Shown here piece by piece: positions 36,730-44,714 of a stretch of 44,867 bases of DNA. Every line of letters starts with the position of its first letter. The stretch's first letter is position 1. The notes beneath the pieces were generated by a model. It ran no database searches. It was not told the origin of the DNA and worked only from the letters and a program-made list of their open reading frames with translations. Where the stretch lies: the NCBI RefSeq assembly GCF_020055675.1, contig NZ_JAIPUS010000026.1, positions 1 to 44,867 on the forward strand, given 5' to 3'. Position numbers and translations under genes: made by a program. Origin of the DNA: Marivita sp. Lineage in GTDB: Bacteria; Pseudomonadota; Alphaproteobacteria; Rhodobacterales; Rhodobacteraceae.

Positions 36730-37185
36730 TCAGTCATCCGCCTGCTTCTTGGCCACTTCCTGGTCACGGATGCGCTCGCAGGTTGCTTCGTCCACACCGA
36801 GAAGGCCCGCGATGTGGCCGAGAAACATGTCTTCCTTGGCGTGGCGATTGCCATCGGCATAGACCACGTCCCACAACGCCGCCACCGCAGCCTCGCGTTT
36901 CGCGGGGCTGATGTTCTCGGTGAGGATCCTGGCAAGGTCGGCCGTCCTGGGAAGCTCGTGTTCGAGCCGTTCACATTGTGCGCGCATCTTGGCGGCGTCG
37001 ATTGGCCCCAGATCATACATCCGCGCCAGAACGCGGTCGATCTCTTCGACCTCCTGAAAGAGATACGCATTGTCCGCCATCGCGGTGCGCACCATCAACG
37101 CCCCGAGCGCGTACCTGGACTCTGCCGGCGGCAGGGGAGTCTGCGACGCCGATGTGTCAAAAAGAGCGAGAATTCGTTCAAACAT
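36730..37185 (-). CDS. TerB-family (tellurite resistance-like) protein
   Basis: A 151-residue all-helical protein of the TerB superfamily. The segments YALGALMVRTAMADNAYLFQ and AALWDVVYADGNRHAKEDMF are the paired TerB acidic motifs that bind a metal in structural homologues. In alphaproteobacteria such small cytoplasmic proteins are common and usually not tied to tellurite. The start at 37185 (MFERILALF) has AAAGG about 9 nt upstream. It is flanked by pncA and pncB on the same strand; a link with NAD salvage would be inference. Confidence 0.85.
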   Translation of the reverse strand: MFERILALFDTSASQTPLPPAESRYALGALMVRTAMADNAYLFQEVEEIDRVLARMYDLGPIDAAKMRAQCERLEHELPRTADLARILTENISPAKREAAVAALWDVVYADGNRHAKEDMFLGHIAGLLGVDEATCERIRDQEVAKKQADD

Positions 37186-37397
37186 GGGGCAGCACACCTT
37201 TGGCCGGTCCGTTTTGTAATGCTACCGCAGTTTCCGGCAGCCAGGAAAGGGAGAGGGCGCAATGAGCTTGCATTCGCCGAACCCCGTGTCACCCGCGCGA
37301 CAGCCCATGCGCGCGGCGCTTGCGCCGCACATCGGGCTCCTTCGATCATCACGGAGCCGATGGCTGTTTCGCCTCGACCCGGCGACCGCGGACAAAC

Positions 37398-37991
37398 TCA
37401 AGACAACACGACGCCGCTTCGGACCATGTCGGATTTCATCCTCGCCAGCGATCCATCCAGATCAATCGCCCGGCAAAGGTCCAGGCGCACGGTGGTATCA
37501 AAGCCCAGCCTGGCCGCATCAATCGCGGAGAAGGCGACACAGAAATCCGTGGCGAGCCCGACCAGTGTCAAAGACGTGATGCCCCGCGTCTTGAGGTAAC
37601 CCTCCAGCCCGGTCGGCGTGCGATGATCGTTTTCGAAAAACGCGGAATAGCTGTCGATGTCGCGGCGGAACCCTTTACGGACGACGATTTCGGCGCAGTC
37701 GGTGTTCAGGTCCGCATGAAACGCAGAGCCATGCGACCCGATCACGCAATGGTCCGGCCAAAGCACCTGCGGCCCATAGGGCATTTCGATCATTCCGAAC
37801 GGGTCTTCCCCGTCATGCTGCGACGCAAAGCTGGAATGCGCCGCGGGATGCCAGTCCTGCGTCAGGATCACCGCCTCCGCATCTTGCATCAGCGCATTGA
37901 TGCCGGGCACGATCTGGTCGCCCTCGGGCACGGCCAGTGCCCCGCCCGGGCAGAAATCGTTTTGTACGTCGATGACGAGTAGCGCGGACAT
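37398..37991 (-). CDS. pncA: Nicotinamidase
   Basis: Hydrolyses nicotinamide to nicotinate (also activates pyrazinamide in other bacteria). Isochorismatase-like fold of 197 residues with the catalytic Asp in LLVIDVQNDFCPGG, metal ligands in TQDWHPAAHSSF, the lysine in VVRKG, and the nucleophilic cysteine in VGLATDFCVAFSA. AGGAGG lies 8 nt before the ATG. Together with pncB it forms the nicotinamide-to-NaMN branch of NAD salvage. The 212-nt gap downstream to the TerB-like gene holds no gene. Confidence 0.96.
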   Translation of the reverse strand: MSALLVIDVQNDFCPGGALAVPEGDQIVPGINALMQDAEAVILTQDWHPAAHSSFASQHDGEDPFGMIEMPYGPQVLWPDHCVIGSHGSAFHADLNTDCAEIVVRKGFRRDIDSYSAFFENDHRTPTGLEGYLKTRGITSLTLVGLATDFCVAFSAIDAARLGFDTTVRLDLCRAIDLDGSLARMKSDMVRSGVVLS

Positions 37992-38085
37992 GCGGCAGCC
38001 TCCTGTTGCGTCTCATGTGGGTATGAAGCCTGACAGGAACGGTCAAGGCTTGCGGCATTCGGCAGCCTTGCGCAGGGCGTGCTGC

Positions 38086-38103
38086 GGGCGTAATTCCACG
38101 CCC
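38086..38103 (+). promoter_or_regulatory. Hairpin abutting the trhO start codon
   Basis: GGGCGT-AATTCC-ACGCCC, a 6-bp stem ending at the base before the ATG and occupying the ribosome-binding position. No Shine-Dalgarno sequence is visible, so translation may be weak or conditional. Confidence 0.4.
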
Positions 38104-39024
38104 ATGTTCACGGTTTGCGCACTATATCATTTTACACGCTTCGACGATCCTGCCGCGTTGCGCGATCCGCTTCTAGCGGTCTGTCGCGACAATGCGATCA
38201 CGGGCACGCTGCTTTTGGCACGCGAAGGGATCAACGGGACGGTGGCTGGTCCCGAGGCTGGCGTTAACCATTTGTTAGCCCATCTGCGCGCCCTGCCCGG
38301 CTGCGCCGACTTGGACTGGAAACTGTCCACCGCGCAGGACCGGCCGTTTGCCCGGATGAAGGTCCGGCTGAAGAAAGAGATCGTGACGATGGGCGTTCCG
38401 GACGTCGATCCGCGCGCATCAGTCGGGCATTATGTCGATGCCTCTGAATGGAACGACCTGATCCAGAGCCCGGATGTGGCCGTGATCGACACGCGCAACG
38501 GCTACGAGGTCGGCATTGGCACGTTCGACGGCGCAGTGGACCCCGGAACCGAAAGCTTTCGCGAATTCCCGGAATGGTGGGAGCAGAACAAGGACCGGTT
38601 CCACAACAAGCGTATCGCGATGTTCTGCACCGGGGGTATTCGTTGCGAAAAATCGACGAACTACTTGCTCAGCCAGGGGATCGAAGAGGTGTATCACCTC
38701 AAGGGCGGCATTCTGAAATACCTCGAAGAGGTGCCGCAGGACCAAAGTACCTGGCAGGGGGAATGCTTTGTCTTCGACGGTCGCGTGTCGGTGGGTCATG
38801 GCCTTCGGGAAGGACCGCATTTGTTGTGCCACGCTTGCCGACATCCGATTCTGCCCGAGGATCGTGACAGGCCGGAGTATGAACATGGCGTGTCCTGCCA
38901 TCTGTGCATCGACAAGACCTCGGACACGGACAAGGCGCGGTTCCGCGAGCGGCAGAAACAGATCCGACTCTCCGAGGCACGCGGGCAACGGCATCTGCAT
39001 GCCGATGTAATTGACGAAGGGTAA
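38104..39024 (+). CDS. trhO: tRNA uridine(34) hydroxylase TrhO (rhodanese family)
   Basis: Oxygen-dependent hydroxylation of U34 in certain tRNAs, a step toward 5-(carboxy)methoxyuridine. The N-terminal domain has LYHFTRFDDPAALRDPLL and GTLLLAREGINGTVAG. The central rhodanese domain has IDTRNGYEVGIGTF and the active-site loop FCTGGIRCEKST. The C-terminal part has paired cysteines CHACRHPI and CHLCIDKT. 306 residues from the ATG at 38104, set by family alignment (MFTVCALYHF). Convergent with a small secreted-protein gene. Confidence 0.95.
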   Translation: MFTVCALYHFTRFDDPAALRDPLLAVCRDNAITGTLLLAREGINGTVAGPEAGVNHLLAHLRALPGCADLDWKLSTAQDRPFARMKVRLKKEIVTMGVPDVDPRASVGHYVDASEWNDLIQSPDVAVIDTRNGYEVGIGTFDGAVDPGTESFREFPEWWEQNKDRFHNKRIAMFCTGGIRCEKSTNYLLSQGIEEVYHLKGGILKYLEEVPQDQSTWQGECFVFDGRVSVGHGLREGPHLLCHACRHPILPEDRDRPEYEHGVSCHLCIDKTSDTDKARFRERQKQIRLSEARGQRHLHADVIDEG

Positions 39025-39039
39025 ATAGGTCCGATCCGG

Positions 39040-39068
39040 CCCAGATGTTTCGCGTGCGAAACATTGGG
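39040..39068. terminator. Near-perfect palindrome between convergent genes
   Basis: CCCA-(G)-ATGTTTCGC-GT-GCGAAACAT-TGGG: 13 paired bases with one bulge, midway between convergent trhO and the small secreted-protein gene. A bidirectional terminator is the simplest reading, although no U-tract follows. The core resembles a ParB site but is two bases too long. Confidence 0.5.
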
Positions 39069-39088
39069 TCAGCGATCCTCACCCGGTT

Positions 39089-39421
39089 TCAGCGCGGCAG
39101 GGGCGCGCGGGTCTCGGACCAACCATCTACCGAACATTTCGCCCGGATGAACAGAGGCGCTTCTGGCAGGCCGCCAACGCTCAGGCTCCGGGTGAAGGGC
39201 TGTTCATTCACATGCGGATGCAGCAATTCGCGTGTGGCGATCACCGCGCCGTTGTCGGCTTCGATCCGCCAGCCATCGGCGTAATGCTCCCACCCGGTAT
39301 CGGGATGCGACACTGTCACCGACACACGGTTTGCGCTGATGTCCGAGCCGACAATTTCAGGCGGGTCCGCAAAGACAGGACCTGTGAAAATCAGGAGGCC
39401 GACCAAGGAACGATACATCAT
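39089..39421 (-). CDS. Small secreted protein of unknown function
   Basis: I do not recognise the family. 110 residues with a signal peptide (MMYRSLVGLLIFTGPVFA, cleavage before DPPEIV). The mature part is beta-rich and looks like a single small domain: RVSVTVSHPDTGWEHYADGW, then RELLHPHVNEQPFTRSL and one cysteine near the end. The PDTGWEHYADGW segment looks like a conserved periplasmic motif. The start is ATG 39421 or the next codon; there is no clear ribosome-binding site. Just downstream of the DUF599 gene on the same strand. Confidence 0.7.
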   Translation of the reverse strand: MMYRSLVGLLIFTGPVFADPPEIVGSDISANRVSVTVSHPDTGWEHYADGWRIEADNGAVIATRELLHPHVNEQPFTRSLSVGGLPEAPLFIRAKCSVDGWSETRAPLPR

Positions 39422-39457
39422 GATCAAGCGGTAGCAGATCGCCGGCAACACGCAAAA

Positions 39458-40168
39458 TCACGTTTCCGCATCCGGCGCGCCATTGAGCAGCACATGCCGC
39501 GATTTCGACGCGAACTCCCGGCGCAGGATCACCAGCAGCGTTACCAAGCTGGCAAGTATCAAGGGCTCGGCGCCAAGAAGCCAGGCGGACGAGGCGATCC
39601 CGAAATAGACCGACCGCAAACCCCGGTTGTAGCCCCGCGCCGCGGTGATGTTGATCTCGCCGGCCTGCAAGGCGATGGGCAAGGCCTTGGGGTCGGTCGG
39701 ATCGTTGGGCACCGCCGCCATGATGACCGAGCAATAGCCGAACAGCCGGTGCGACCAGACGAATTTCAGGAACGCGTTCGCCGCGAACAGCAAGAGCACC
39801 AGCAGCTTGACCTCGAGCAGGAAGATCGGATCGCTTTCCAGTGTCAGGTCCTGCGCCACACCGCGCAGGCGTTCGGCGTTCCCCAAAAGCGCGAAGCCAC
39901 CCCCGATGGCGATCATGCTGGCGGAGGCAAAGAAGGCAGTGCCTTGCCGCAGGCTTGCGATGATCTGGCTGTCGAAAATACGCGGATCGCGATCGACAAA
40001 CGTGCGCATCCAGTCGCGGCGATACCCGGCCATGATCTCCGACGTGGACCGATGCGATTTCGGCGCGTTCTCGATGATGATCGTGCTGCCGATCCAACTG
40101 ACTATAAGCAGGCCAAGGCCCACCGCATCCAGCACCGTGAACAGGTAAAGGCGGTCTAACCACTCCAT
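39458..40168 (-). CDS. DUF599 family membrane protein
   Basis: 236 residues with about four hydrophobic segments (LDAVGLGLLIVSWIGSTIII; FASASMIAIGGGFALLG; LLEVKLLVLLLFAANAFLKF; and a C-terminal one). Between helices are the family landmarks YRRDWMRTFVDRDPRIFDSQI and AARGYNRGLRSVYFG. Function unknown. The start ATG overlaps the stop of the upstream HemJ-like gene by one base (TGATG), so the two are translationally coupled; an upstream frame to 40195 is not used. Confidence 0.85.
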   Translation of the reverse strand: MEWLDRLYLFTVLDAVGLGLLIVSWIGSTIIIENAPKSHRSTSEIMAGYRRDWMRTFVDRDPRIFDSQIIASLRQGTAFFASASMIAIGGGFALLGNAERLRGVAQDLTLESDPIFLLEVKLLVLLLFAANAFLKFVWSHRLFGYCSVIMAAVPNDPTDPKALPIALQAGEINITAARGYNRGLRSVYFGIASSAWLLGAEPLILASLVTLLVILRREFASKSRHVLLNGAPDAET

Positions 40169-40578
40169 CAGAACGGCTTGACGACGACAACCCAAAGGAT
40201 CGCGATCACCCCGAACACGCTGATTTCGTTGAAGATGCGCAGATAGCGGTCAGATTCGGTAAACGCACCGCGTTTCGCGCGGATCACAAGCCGCCCGGTC
40301 CAAGCATAATGCAGTGCGAGGAGCAGCACCAAACCCAGCTTGAGCCAGACCCAGGGCGGCATGCCCCAAATCCCCCCGAGCCACAGCCCGGTCACAAGCG
40401 CGATCACACCCAGCCCGGCGGAAAAGCGGTAGAGCCGGATCGTCAGGTCGCCCAGCGGGCCGAATTCGCCGATGCGGTCATGTTCGCGCTTCCAGTAGAT
40501 CAGCGCCCGCGGGACCGCGAAGATCGAGGTCATCCAGCCCATGACGCAAAGAATATGAATGATCTTGATCCAGTCCAT
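40168..40578 (-). CDS. HemJ-like/CopD-family small membrane protein
   Basis: 136 residues, four hydrophobic helices. The N terminus WIKIIHILCVMGWMTSIFAV has the early histidine, and the C terminus YLRIFNEISVFGVIAILWVV ends in VVKPF, as in HemJ protoporphyrinogen oxidases. The middle is shorter and more divergent than in canonical HemJ (about 145-150 residues), so it may be a paralogue with another redox or heme-related role. Coupled to the DUF599 gene and divergent from glcD across 122 nt. Confidence 0.8.
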   Translation of the reverse strand: MDWIKIIHILCVMGWMTSIFAVPRALIYWKREHDRIGEFGPLGDLTIRLYRFSAGLGVIALVTGLWLGGIWGMPPWVWLKLGLVLLLALHYAWTGRLVIRAKRGAFTESDRYLRIFNEISVFGVIAILWVVVVKPF

Positions 40579-40659
40579 GATTGCTTCGTGACCGGCGATG
40601 CGGCCAAAAGCAAGGGGCTACAGTGCCAAGGGGGAGAAGATTCTTCTAGCTTTTGACGC

Positions 40660-40685
40660 AAGATTGGTTATATAATCTTACCAAT
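40660..40685 (+). promoter_or_regulatory. Overlapping dyads (operator candidate) before glcD
   Basis: Two interleaved inverted repeats: ATTGGT-N11-ACCAAT (40663-40685) and AAGATT-N8-AATCTT (40660-40679), spanning a TATAAT hexamer at 40671. The half-site ATTGGT/ACCAAT is like those of GntR/FadR-type regulators, although their usual spacer is shorter. The site ends 2 nt before the ribosome-binding site. Confidence 0.5.
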
Positions 40686-40700
40686 TCGGAGGAGCCCGCC

Positions 40701-42149
40701 ATGCAAATGCCCCAACCCGACGCCAGGGTGCTGTCCTTGAAGGAACAGATCGTCAGCCGCCTGCGCAAGGTCTTGCCGCAGGATGCCGTGATCTCGGACG
40801 AGATGGAAACGCGCGCCTACGAGTGTGACGCCCTGACCGCGTATAAATGCCCGCCTCTTGCAGCGGTGCTGCCCGCCTCCACGCAAGAAGTGTCCGATGT
40901 CCTCAGGGTCTGTCACGACATGGGCGTACCGGTCGTGCCACGCGGGTCGGGCACCTCACTCGCGGGGGGTGCATTGCCGACCGCCGATTGCGTGCTGCTG
41001 GGAGTGGCGCGGATGACCGAGGTGATCGAGACGGATTACGACAATCGCATCATCCGCCTGCAGACAGGTCGCACGAACCTGAGCGTCACCGGCGCGGTCG
41101 AGGATGACGGGTTCTTCTACGCACCCGACCCGTCGAGCCAGTTGGCCTGCGCCATCGCCGGCAATATCGCGATGAATTCGGGCGGCGCGCATTGCCTGAA
41201 ATATGGCGTCACCACCAACAACCTGCTGGGTATCACCATGGTGCAGATGGATGGCACCATCATGGAGATCGGCGGCAAGCATCTGGATGCCGGCGGGTAC
41301 GATCTGCTGGGCCTGATCTGCGGCTCTGAGGGACAATTGGGTGTGGTGACGGAAGCCACGCTGCGCATCCTGCCGAAACCCGAAGGCGCGCGGCCGGTGC
41401 TGATGGGGTTCGAGTCGAACGAGGTTGCGGGGGCCTGCGTCGCCGATATCATCAAGGCCGGTGTTCTGCCCGTGGCCATCGAATTCATGGACCGCCCCTG
41501 CATCGAGGCGACCGAGGCCTTTGCCAAGGCGGGCTACCCGATGTGCGAGGCGCTGCTCATTGTAGAGGTCGAGGGCAGCCCGGCCGAGATCGACGAGCAG
41601 CTTGCACTGATCCTCGAGATCGCCCGGCGGCACAACCCGGTGGAGCTGCGCGAGGCCAAGGATGCCGATGAGGCCGGGCGCATCTGGCTGGGCCGCAAAT
41701 CGGCTTTTGGCGCGATGGGGCAGATCAACGATTACATGTGCCTCGATGGGACGATCCCGGTGTCCGAACTGCCTTACGTGCTGCGGCGCATCGGCGAGAT
41801 GTCCAGGGAATACGGGCTGGACGTGGCCAACGTGTTCCATGCAGGCGACGGCAACATGCACCCGCTGATCCTGTTCGATGCGAACAAGGAGGGTGATCTT
41901 GAACTCTGCGAGGCGCTTGGCGCGGATATCCTGCGGCTTTGTGTCGAGGTGGGTGGGTGCCTGACCGGAGAACATGGTGTGGGGATCGAGAAACGCGACC
42001 TCATGGTGGACCAGTTCGCGCCTGCCGATCTCGAGGCACAGATGGCGGTGAAGGACGTGTTCGATCCGGCCTGGCTGCTGAACCCTGCAAAGGTGTTTCC
42101 GCTGGCCGCGTCCGAGAGCCGTCGCAGCGTCGCGCTGGCGGCAGAGTAG
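40701..42149 (+). CDS. glcD: Glycolate oxidase subunit GlcD (FAD-linked)
   Basis: FAD subunit of membrane-associated glycolate oxidase (glycolate to glyoxylate). 482 residues with the FAD-binding type 4 pattern VVPRGSGTSLAGGALP and SGGAHCLKYGVTTNNLLG, then YDLLGLICGSEGQLGVVTEA. The C-terminal FAD-oxidase motif is FHAGDGNMHPL, followed by GEHGVGIEKR. The ATG at 40701 has GGAGGAG 6 nt upstream. It heads glcD-glcE-glcF behind an operator-like sequence. In marine rhodobacteria this fits use of phytoplankton glycolate. Confidence 0.96.
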   Translation: MQMPQPDARVLSLKEQIVSRLRKVLPQDAVISDEMETRAYECDALTAYKCPPLAAVLPASTQEVSDVLRVCHDMGVPVVPRGSGTSLAGGALPTADCVLLGVARMTEVIETDYDNRIIRLQTGRTNLSVTGAVEDDGFFYAPDPSSQLACAIAGNIAMNSGGAHCLKYGVTTNNLLGITMVQMDGTIMEIGGKHLDAGGYDLLGLICGSEGQLGVVTEATLRILPKPEGARPVLMGFESNEVAGACVADIIKAGVLPVAIEFMDRPCIEATEAFAKAGYPMCEALLIVEVEGSPAEIDEQLALILEIARRHNPVELREAKDADEAGRIWLGRKSAFGAMGQINDYMCLDGTIPVSELPYVLRRIGEMSREYGLDVANVFHAGDGNMHPLILFDANKEGDLELCEALGADILRLCVEVGGCLTGEHGVGIEKRDLMVDQFAPADLEAQMAVKDVFDPAWLLNPAKVFPLAASESRRSVALAAE

Positions 42150-42153
42150 GATT

Positions 42154-42217
42154 GGGGGCGCTGCCCCCGGCGCGCCTTGCGCGCCTCCCCCGGGATATTT
42201 TGGAACCAGAGAAGATC
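42154..42217 (+). repeat. Dispersed repeat, full-length copy 5 (glcD-glcE gap)
   Basis: GGGGGC-GCT-GCCCCC and GGCGCGC-CTT-GCGCGCC hairpins, then TCCCCCGGGATATTTTGG and AACCAGAGAAGATC directly before the glcE ATG. The tail resembles the short copies elsewhere in the window. It looks like a longer REP/BIME-like element inserted between two co-transcribed genes, supplying the glcE ribosome-binding region. Confidence 0.7.
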
Positions 42218-43321
42218 ATGAGACCTGAGACAGAGGCCGACCTGGCCGAGATGATCGCATCGGCGACACGACCGATTCGTGTGCGTGGCGGGGGAACGCG
42301 GGGCGTTAACCTTAATGGGGAGATGCTCGAGACCGGTGGGTTGTCGGGGATCACGCTCTACGAGCCGGGGTCTTTGACCCTTGTCGCGCAGGCGGGCACA
42401 CCCTTGGCCGAGATCGAAGCGGCGCTTGCTGCCGAGGGGCAGCGGCTAGCTTTCGAGCCAATGGACCATCGCGGGTTGATGGGCACATCGGGCGCTCCGA
42501 CGATTGGCGGTGTTGTTGCAGCAAATGTCAGCGGGCCACGCCGCGTGTCGGTTGGGGCCTGCCGGGATTTCATGCTCGGCGTGCGGTTTGTCGATGGGAC
42601 CGGGACCCTTGTCAAAAACGGCGGGCGCGTGATGAAGAATGTCACGGGGTATGACCTCGTGAAGCTGATGACCGGCTCTTGGGGCACCCTTGGCATCCTC
42701 ACCGAAGTCAGCCTGAAGGTTCTGCCGACGCCCGAGCGTACCGCGTGCATCATGATCGACGGGCTGGATGACTCACAAGCGATCGCCGCGATGGCCAGGG
42801 CATTGCGGTCCCCGTTCGAGGTGTCTGGCGCAGCCCATCTTCCAAACGGGATGGGGGACGGCCCCGTCACCATGCTGCGTATCGAAGGATTTTCGGGATC
42901 GGTCCGCTACCGTGCAGAGCAGCTTGCGGCCCTGTTTGCGGACATGGGCACGCGGATCGAGAGCGACGCGGATGGCGTGGCCGAGCACTGGGCGCAAATC
43001 CGGGATGTTGCCCCGTTCCACGGCACGCCGGGGGATGTCTGGCGCGTATCCGGCAGGCCGACCACCGGGGCCGATCTGGCCCGGCGGAGCGGCGCAAAGG
43101 CGGTGATGTACGATTGGGGCGGCGGCCTGATCTGGATGAGCGTGCCGGAGGGCACGGATCTGCGGGCACGCCTGGGTGATTTTGACGGCCATGCCACGCT
43201 CGTGCGCGGGAGCGGGCAGCCAAAGTTTCAGCCGGAACCGGCGGAACTTGCGGCGCTGTCACACGGGCTGCGGCAGCGGTTTGATCCCAGGGGGATCCTG
43301 AACACCGGATTGATGGGGTAG
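42218..43321 (+). CDS. glcE: Glycolate oxidase subunit GlcE (FAD-binding)
   Basis: Second FAD-binding type 4 subunit of glycolate oxidase. 367 residues: IRVRGGGTRGVNLNGE, then GTSGAPTIGGVVAANVSGPRR and NGGRVMKNVTGYDLVKLMTG, ending QRFDPRGILNTGLMG as in the family. The ATG at 42218 directly follows the dispersed repeat, whose AGAGAAG is the only Shine-Dalgarno-like sequence. A longer open frame back to 41939 lies inside glcD and is not coding. glcF starts 3 nt after the stop. Confidence 0.95.
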   Translation: MRPETEADLAEMIASATRPIRVRGGGTRGVNLNGEMLETGGLSGITLYEPGSLTLVAQAGTPLAEIEAALAAEGQRLAFEPMDHRGLMGTSGAPTIGGVVAANVSGPRRVSVGACRDFMLGVRFVDGTGTLVKNGGRVMKNVTGYDLVKLMTGSWGTLGILTEVSLKVLPTPERTACIMIDGLDDSQAIAAMARALRSPFEVSGAAHLPNGMGDGPVTMLRIEGFSGSVRYRAEQLAALFADMGTRIESDADGVAEHWAQIRDVAPFHGTPGDVWRVSGRPTTGADLARRSGAKAVMYDWGGGLIWMSVPEGTDLRARLGDFDGHATLVRGSGQPKFQPEPAELAALSHGLRQRFDPRGILNTGLMG

Positions 43322-43324
43322 ATC

Positions 43325-44638
43325 ATGCAGACGACATTTACGGAAAATCAGTTGCAGGATCTCGACTTCCAGCGATCCAACGAGATCCTGCGGGCTTGCG
43401 TGCATTGCGGGTTCTGCACCGCGACCTGTCCAACCTACCAGGTGCTGGGCGATGAATTGGACAGTCCTCGCGGGCGGATTTACCTGATCAAGGACATGCT
43501 CGAAAACGAGCGTGTGCCGGATGAAAAGACGGTTACCCATATCGACCGATGCCTGTCCTGCCTTGCCTGCATGACGACCTGCCCGTCCGGCGTGCATTAC
43601 ATGCATCTGGTCGATCACGCGCGGGCCTATATCGAGGCGCATTACGACAGGCCCTGGCATGATCGGGCGCTGCGCTGGACGTTGGCGCAGATCCTGCCCT
43701 ATCCGGCGCGGTTCCGGGTGGCGCTGCTTCTGGCGAAGATCGGCAGGCCCTTTGCCCCGCTGATCCCGGATGCGCGCCTGAAGGCGATGCTGGAGATGGC
43801 GCCCAAGCGCATCCCGCCAGTGAGCCGCAATGACGATCCGCAGAGCTTTGCGCCCCAACAGCCGCGCAAGAAACGCGTCGCGCTGATGACCGGCTGTGCG
43901 CAGAAGGCGCTGAACACCGATATCAACGATGCCACCATCCGGCTGCTGACACGGCTTGGCTGCGAGGTGGTGGTAGCCGAGGGTGCGGGCTGTTGCGGAG
44001 CGCTGACGCATCACATGGGCAAGGTGGACCAAAGCCACGGGTCGGCGGCGGCCAACGTGAGGGCCTGGGCGCGCGAGATGGACGCGGGCGGGCTTGACGC
44101 GATTGTCATCAACACCAGCGGCTGCGGCACCACGGTCAAGGATTACGGGCACATGTTTCGCAATGATCCACTGGCCGGGGACGCGGCGCGCGTGTCGGCG
44201 ATTGCCAAGGATGTCAGCGAAGTGCTTGTGGATTTGGTTGACGAAGCGGCCGTGGCAAAGGCCAGGGCTGTGCATGGCGGAGCGCGCGTGGCCTATCATG
44301 CGGCCTGCAGCCTGCAACATGGCCAGCAGATCAAGACACATCCCAAGACGCTGTTGAAGGCAGCAGGGTTCGAGGTGGTGGAGCCTGCGGACAGCCATCT
44401 GTGCTGCGGGTCGGCGGGGACATATAACCTGATGCAGCCGGAGATTTCGAAACAGCTCAAGGGCCGCAAGGTCCGGACGCTGGAGGCGAAACAGCCACAG
44501 ATCATCGCAGCCGGCAATATCGGCTGCATGATGCAGATCGGCGGAGGAACGGATGTTCCAATCGTGCATACGGTCGAGCTGCTGGACTGGGCGACGGGTG
44601 GTCCGAAACCCGCTGCCCTGGAAGCGTCCAGGCTGTAG
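43325..44638 (+). CDS. glcF: Glycolate oxidase iron-sulfur subunit GlcF
   Basis: Electron-transfer subunit of glycolate oxidase. 437 residues with two 4Fe-4S ferredoxin motifs, CVHCGFCTATCP (Cys25, 28, 31, 35) and CLSCLACMTTCP (Cys76, 79, 82, 86). Two C-terminal CCG-type domains follow, seen in GAGCCGALTHHMG and SHLCCGSAGTYNLMQPE. Its start is 3 nt after the glcE stop, so it is coupled. It completes the GlcDEF complex, which passes electrons to the membrane quinone pool. Confidence 0.97.
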   Translation: MQTTFTENQLQDLDFQRSNEILRACVHCGFCTATCPTYQVLGDELDSPRGRIYLIKDMLENERVPDEKTVTHIDRCLSCLACMTTCPSGVHYMHLVDHARAYIEAHYDRPWHDRALRWTLAQILPYPARFRVALLLAKIGRPFAPLIPDARLKAMLEMAPKRIPPVSRNDDPQSFAPQQPRKKRVALMTGCAQKALNTDINDATIRLLTRLGCEVVVAEGAGCCGALTHHMGKVDQSHGSAAANVRAWAREMDAGGLDAIVINTSGCGTTVKDYGHMFRNDPLAGDAARVSAIAKDVSEVLVDLVDEAAVAKARAVHGGARVAYHAACSLQHGQQIKTHPKTLLKAAGFEVVEPADSHLCCGSAGTYNLMQPEISKQLKGRKVRTLEAKQPQIIAAGNIGCMMQIGGGTDVPIVHTVELLDWATGGPKPAALEASRL

Positions 44639-44714
44639 GAACCCGACTCTGGCCTTGCGTCATAGTTTCGCCTGATTCAGATGGCACTGCGAAGTCTCAC
44701 ATCGGAGGTGATTT

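Noticed and set aside
39045-39064. Possible parS site
   Set aside because: The central GCGTGC is two bases longer than the ParB consensus centre, there is a single copy, and its position between convergent genes fits a terminator better.
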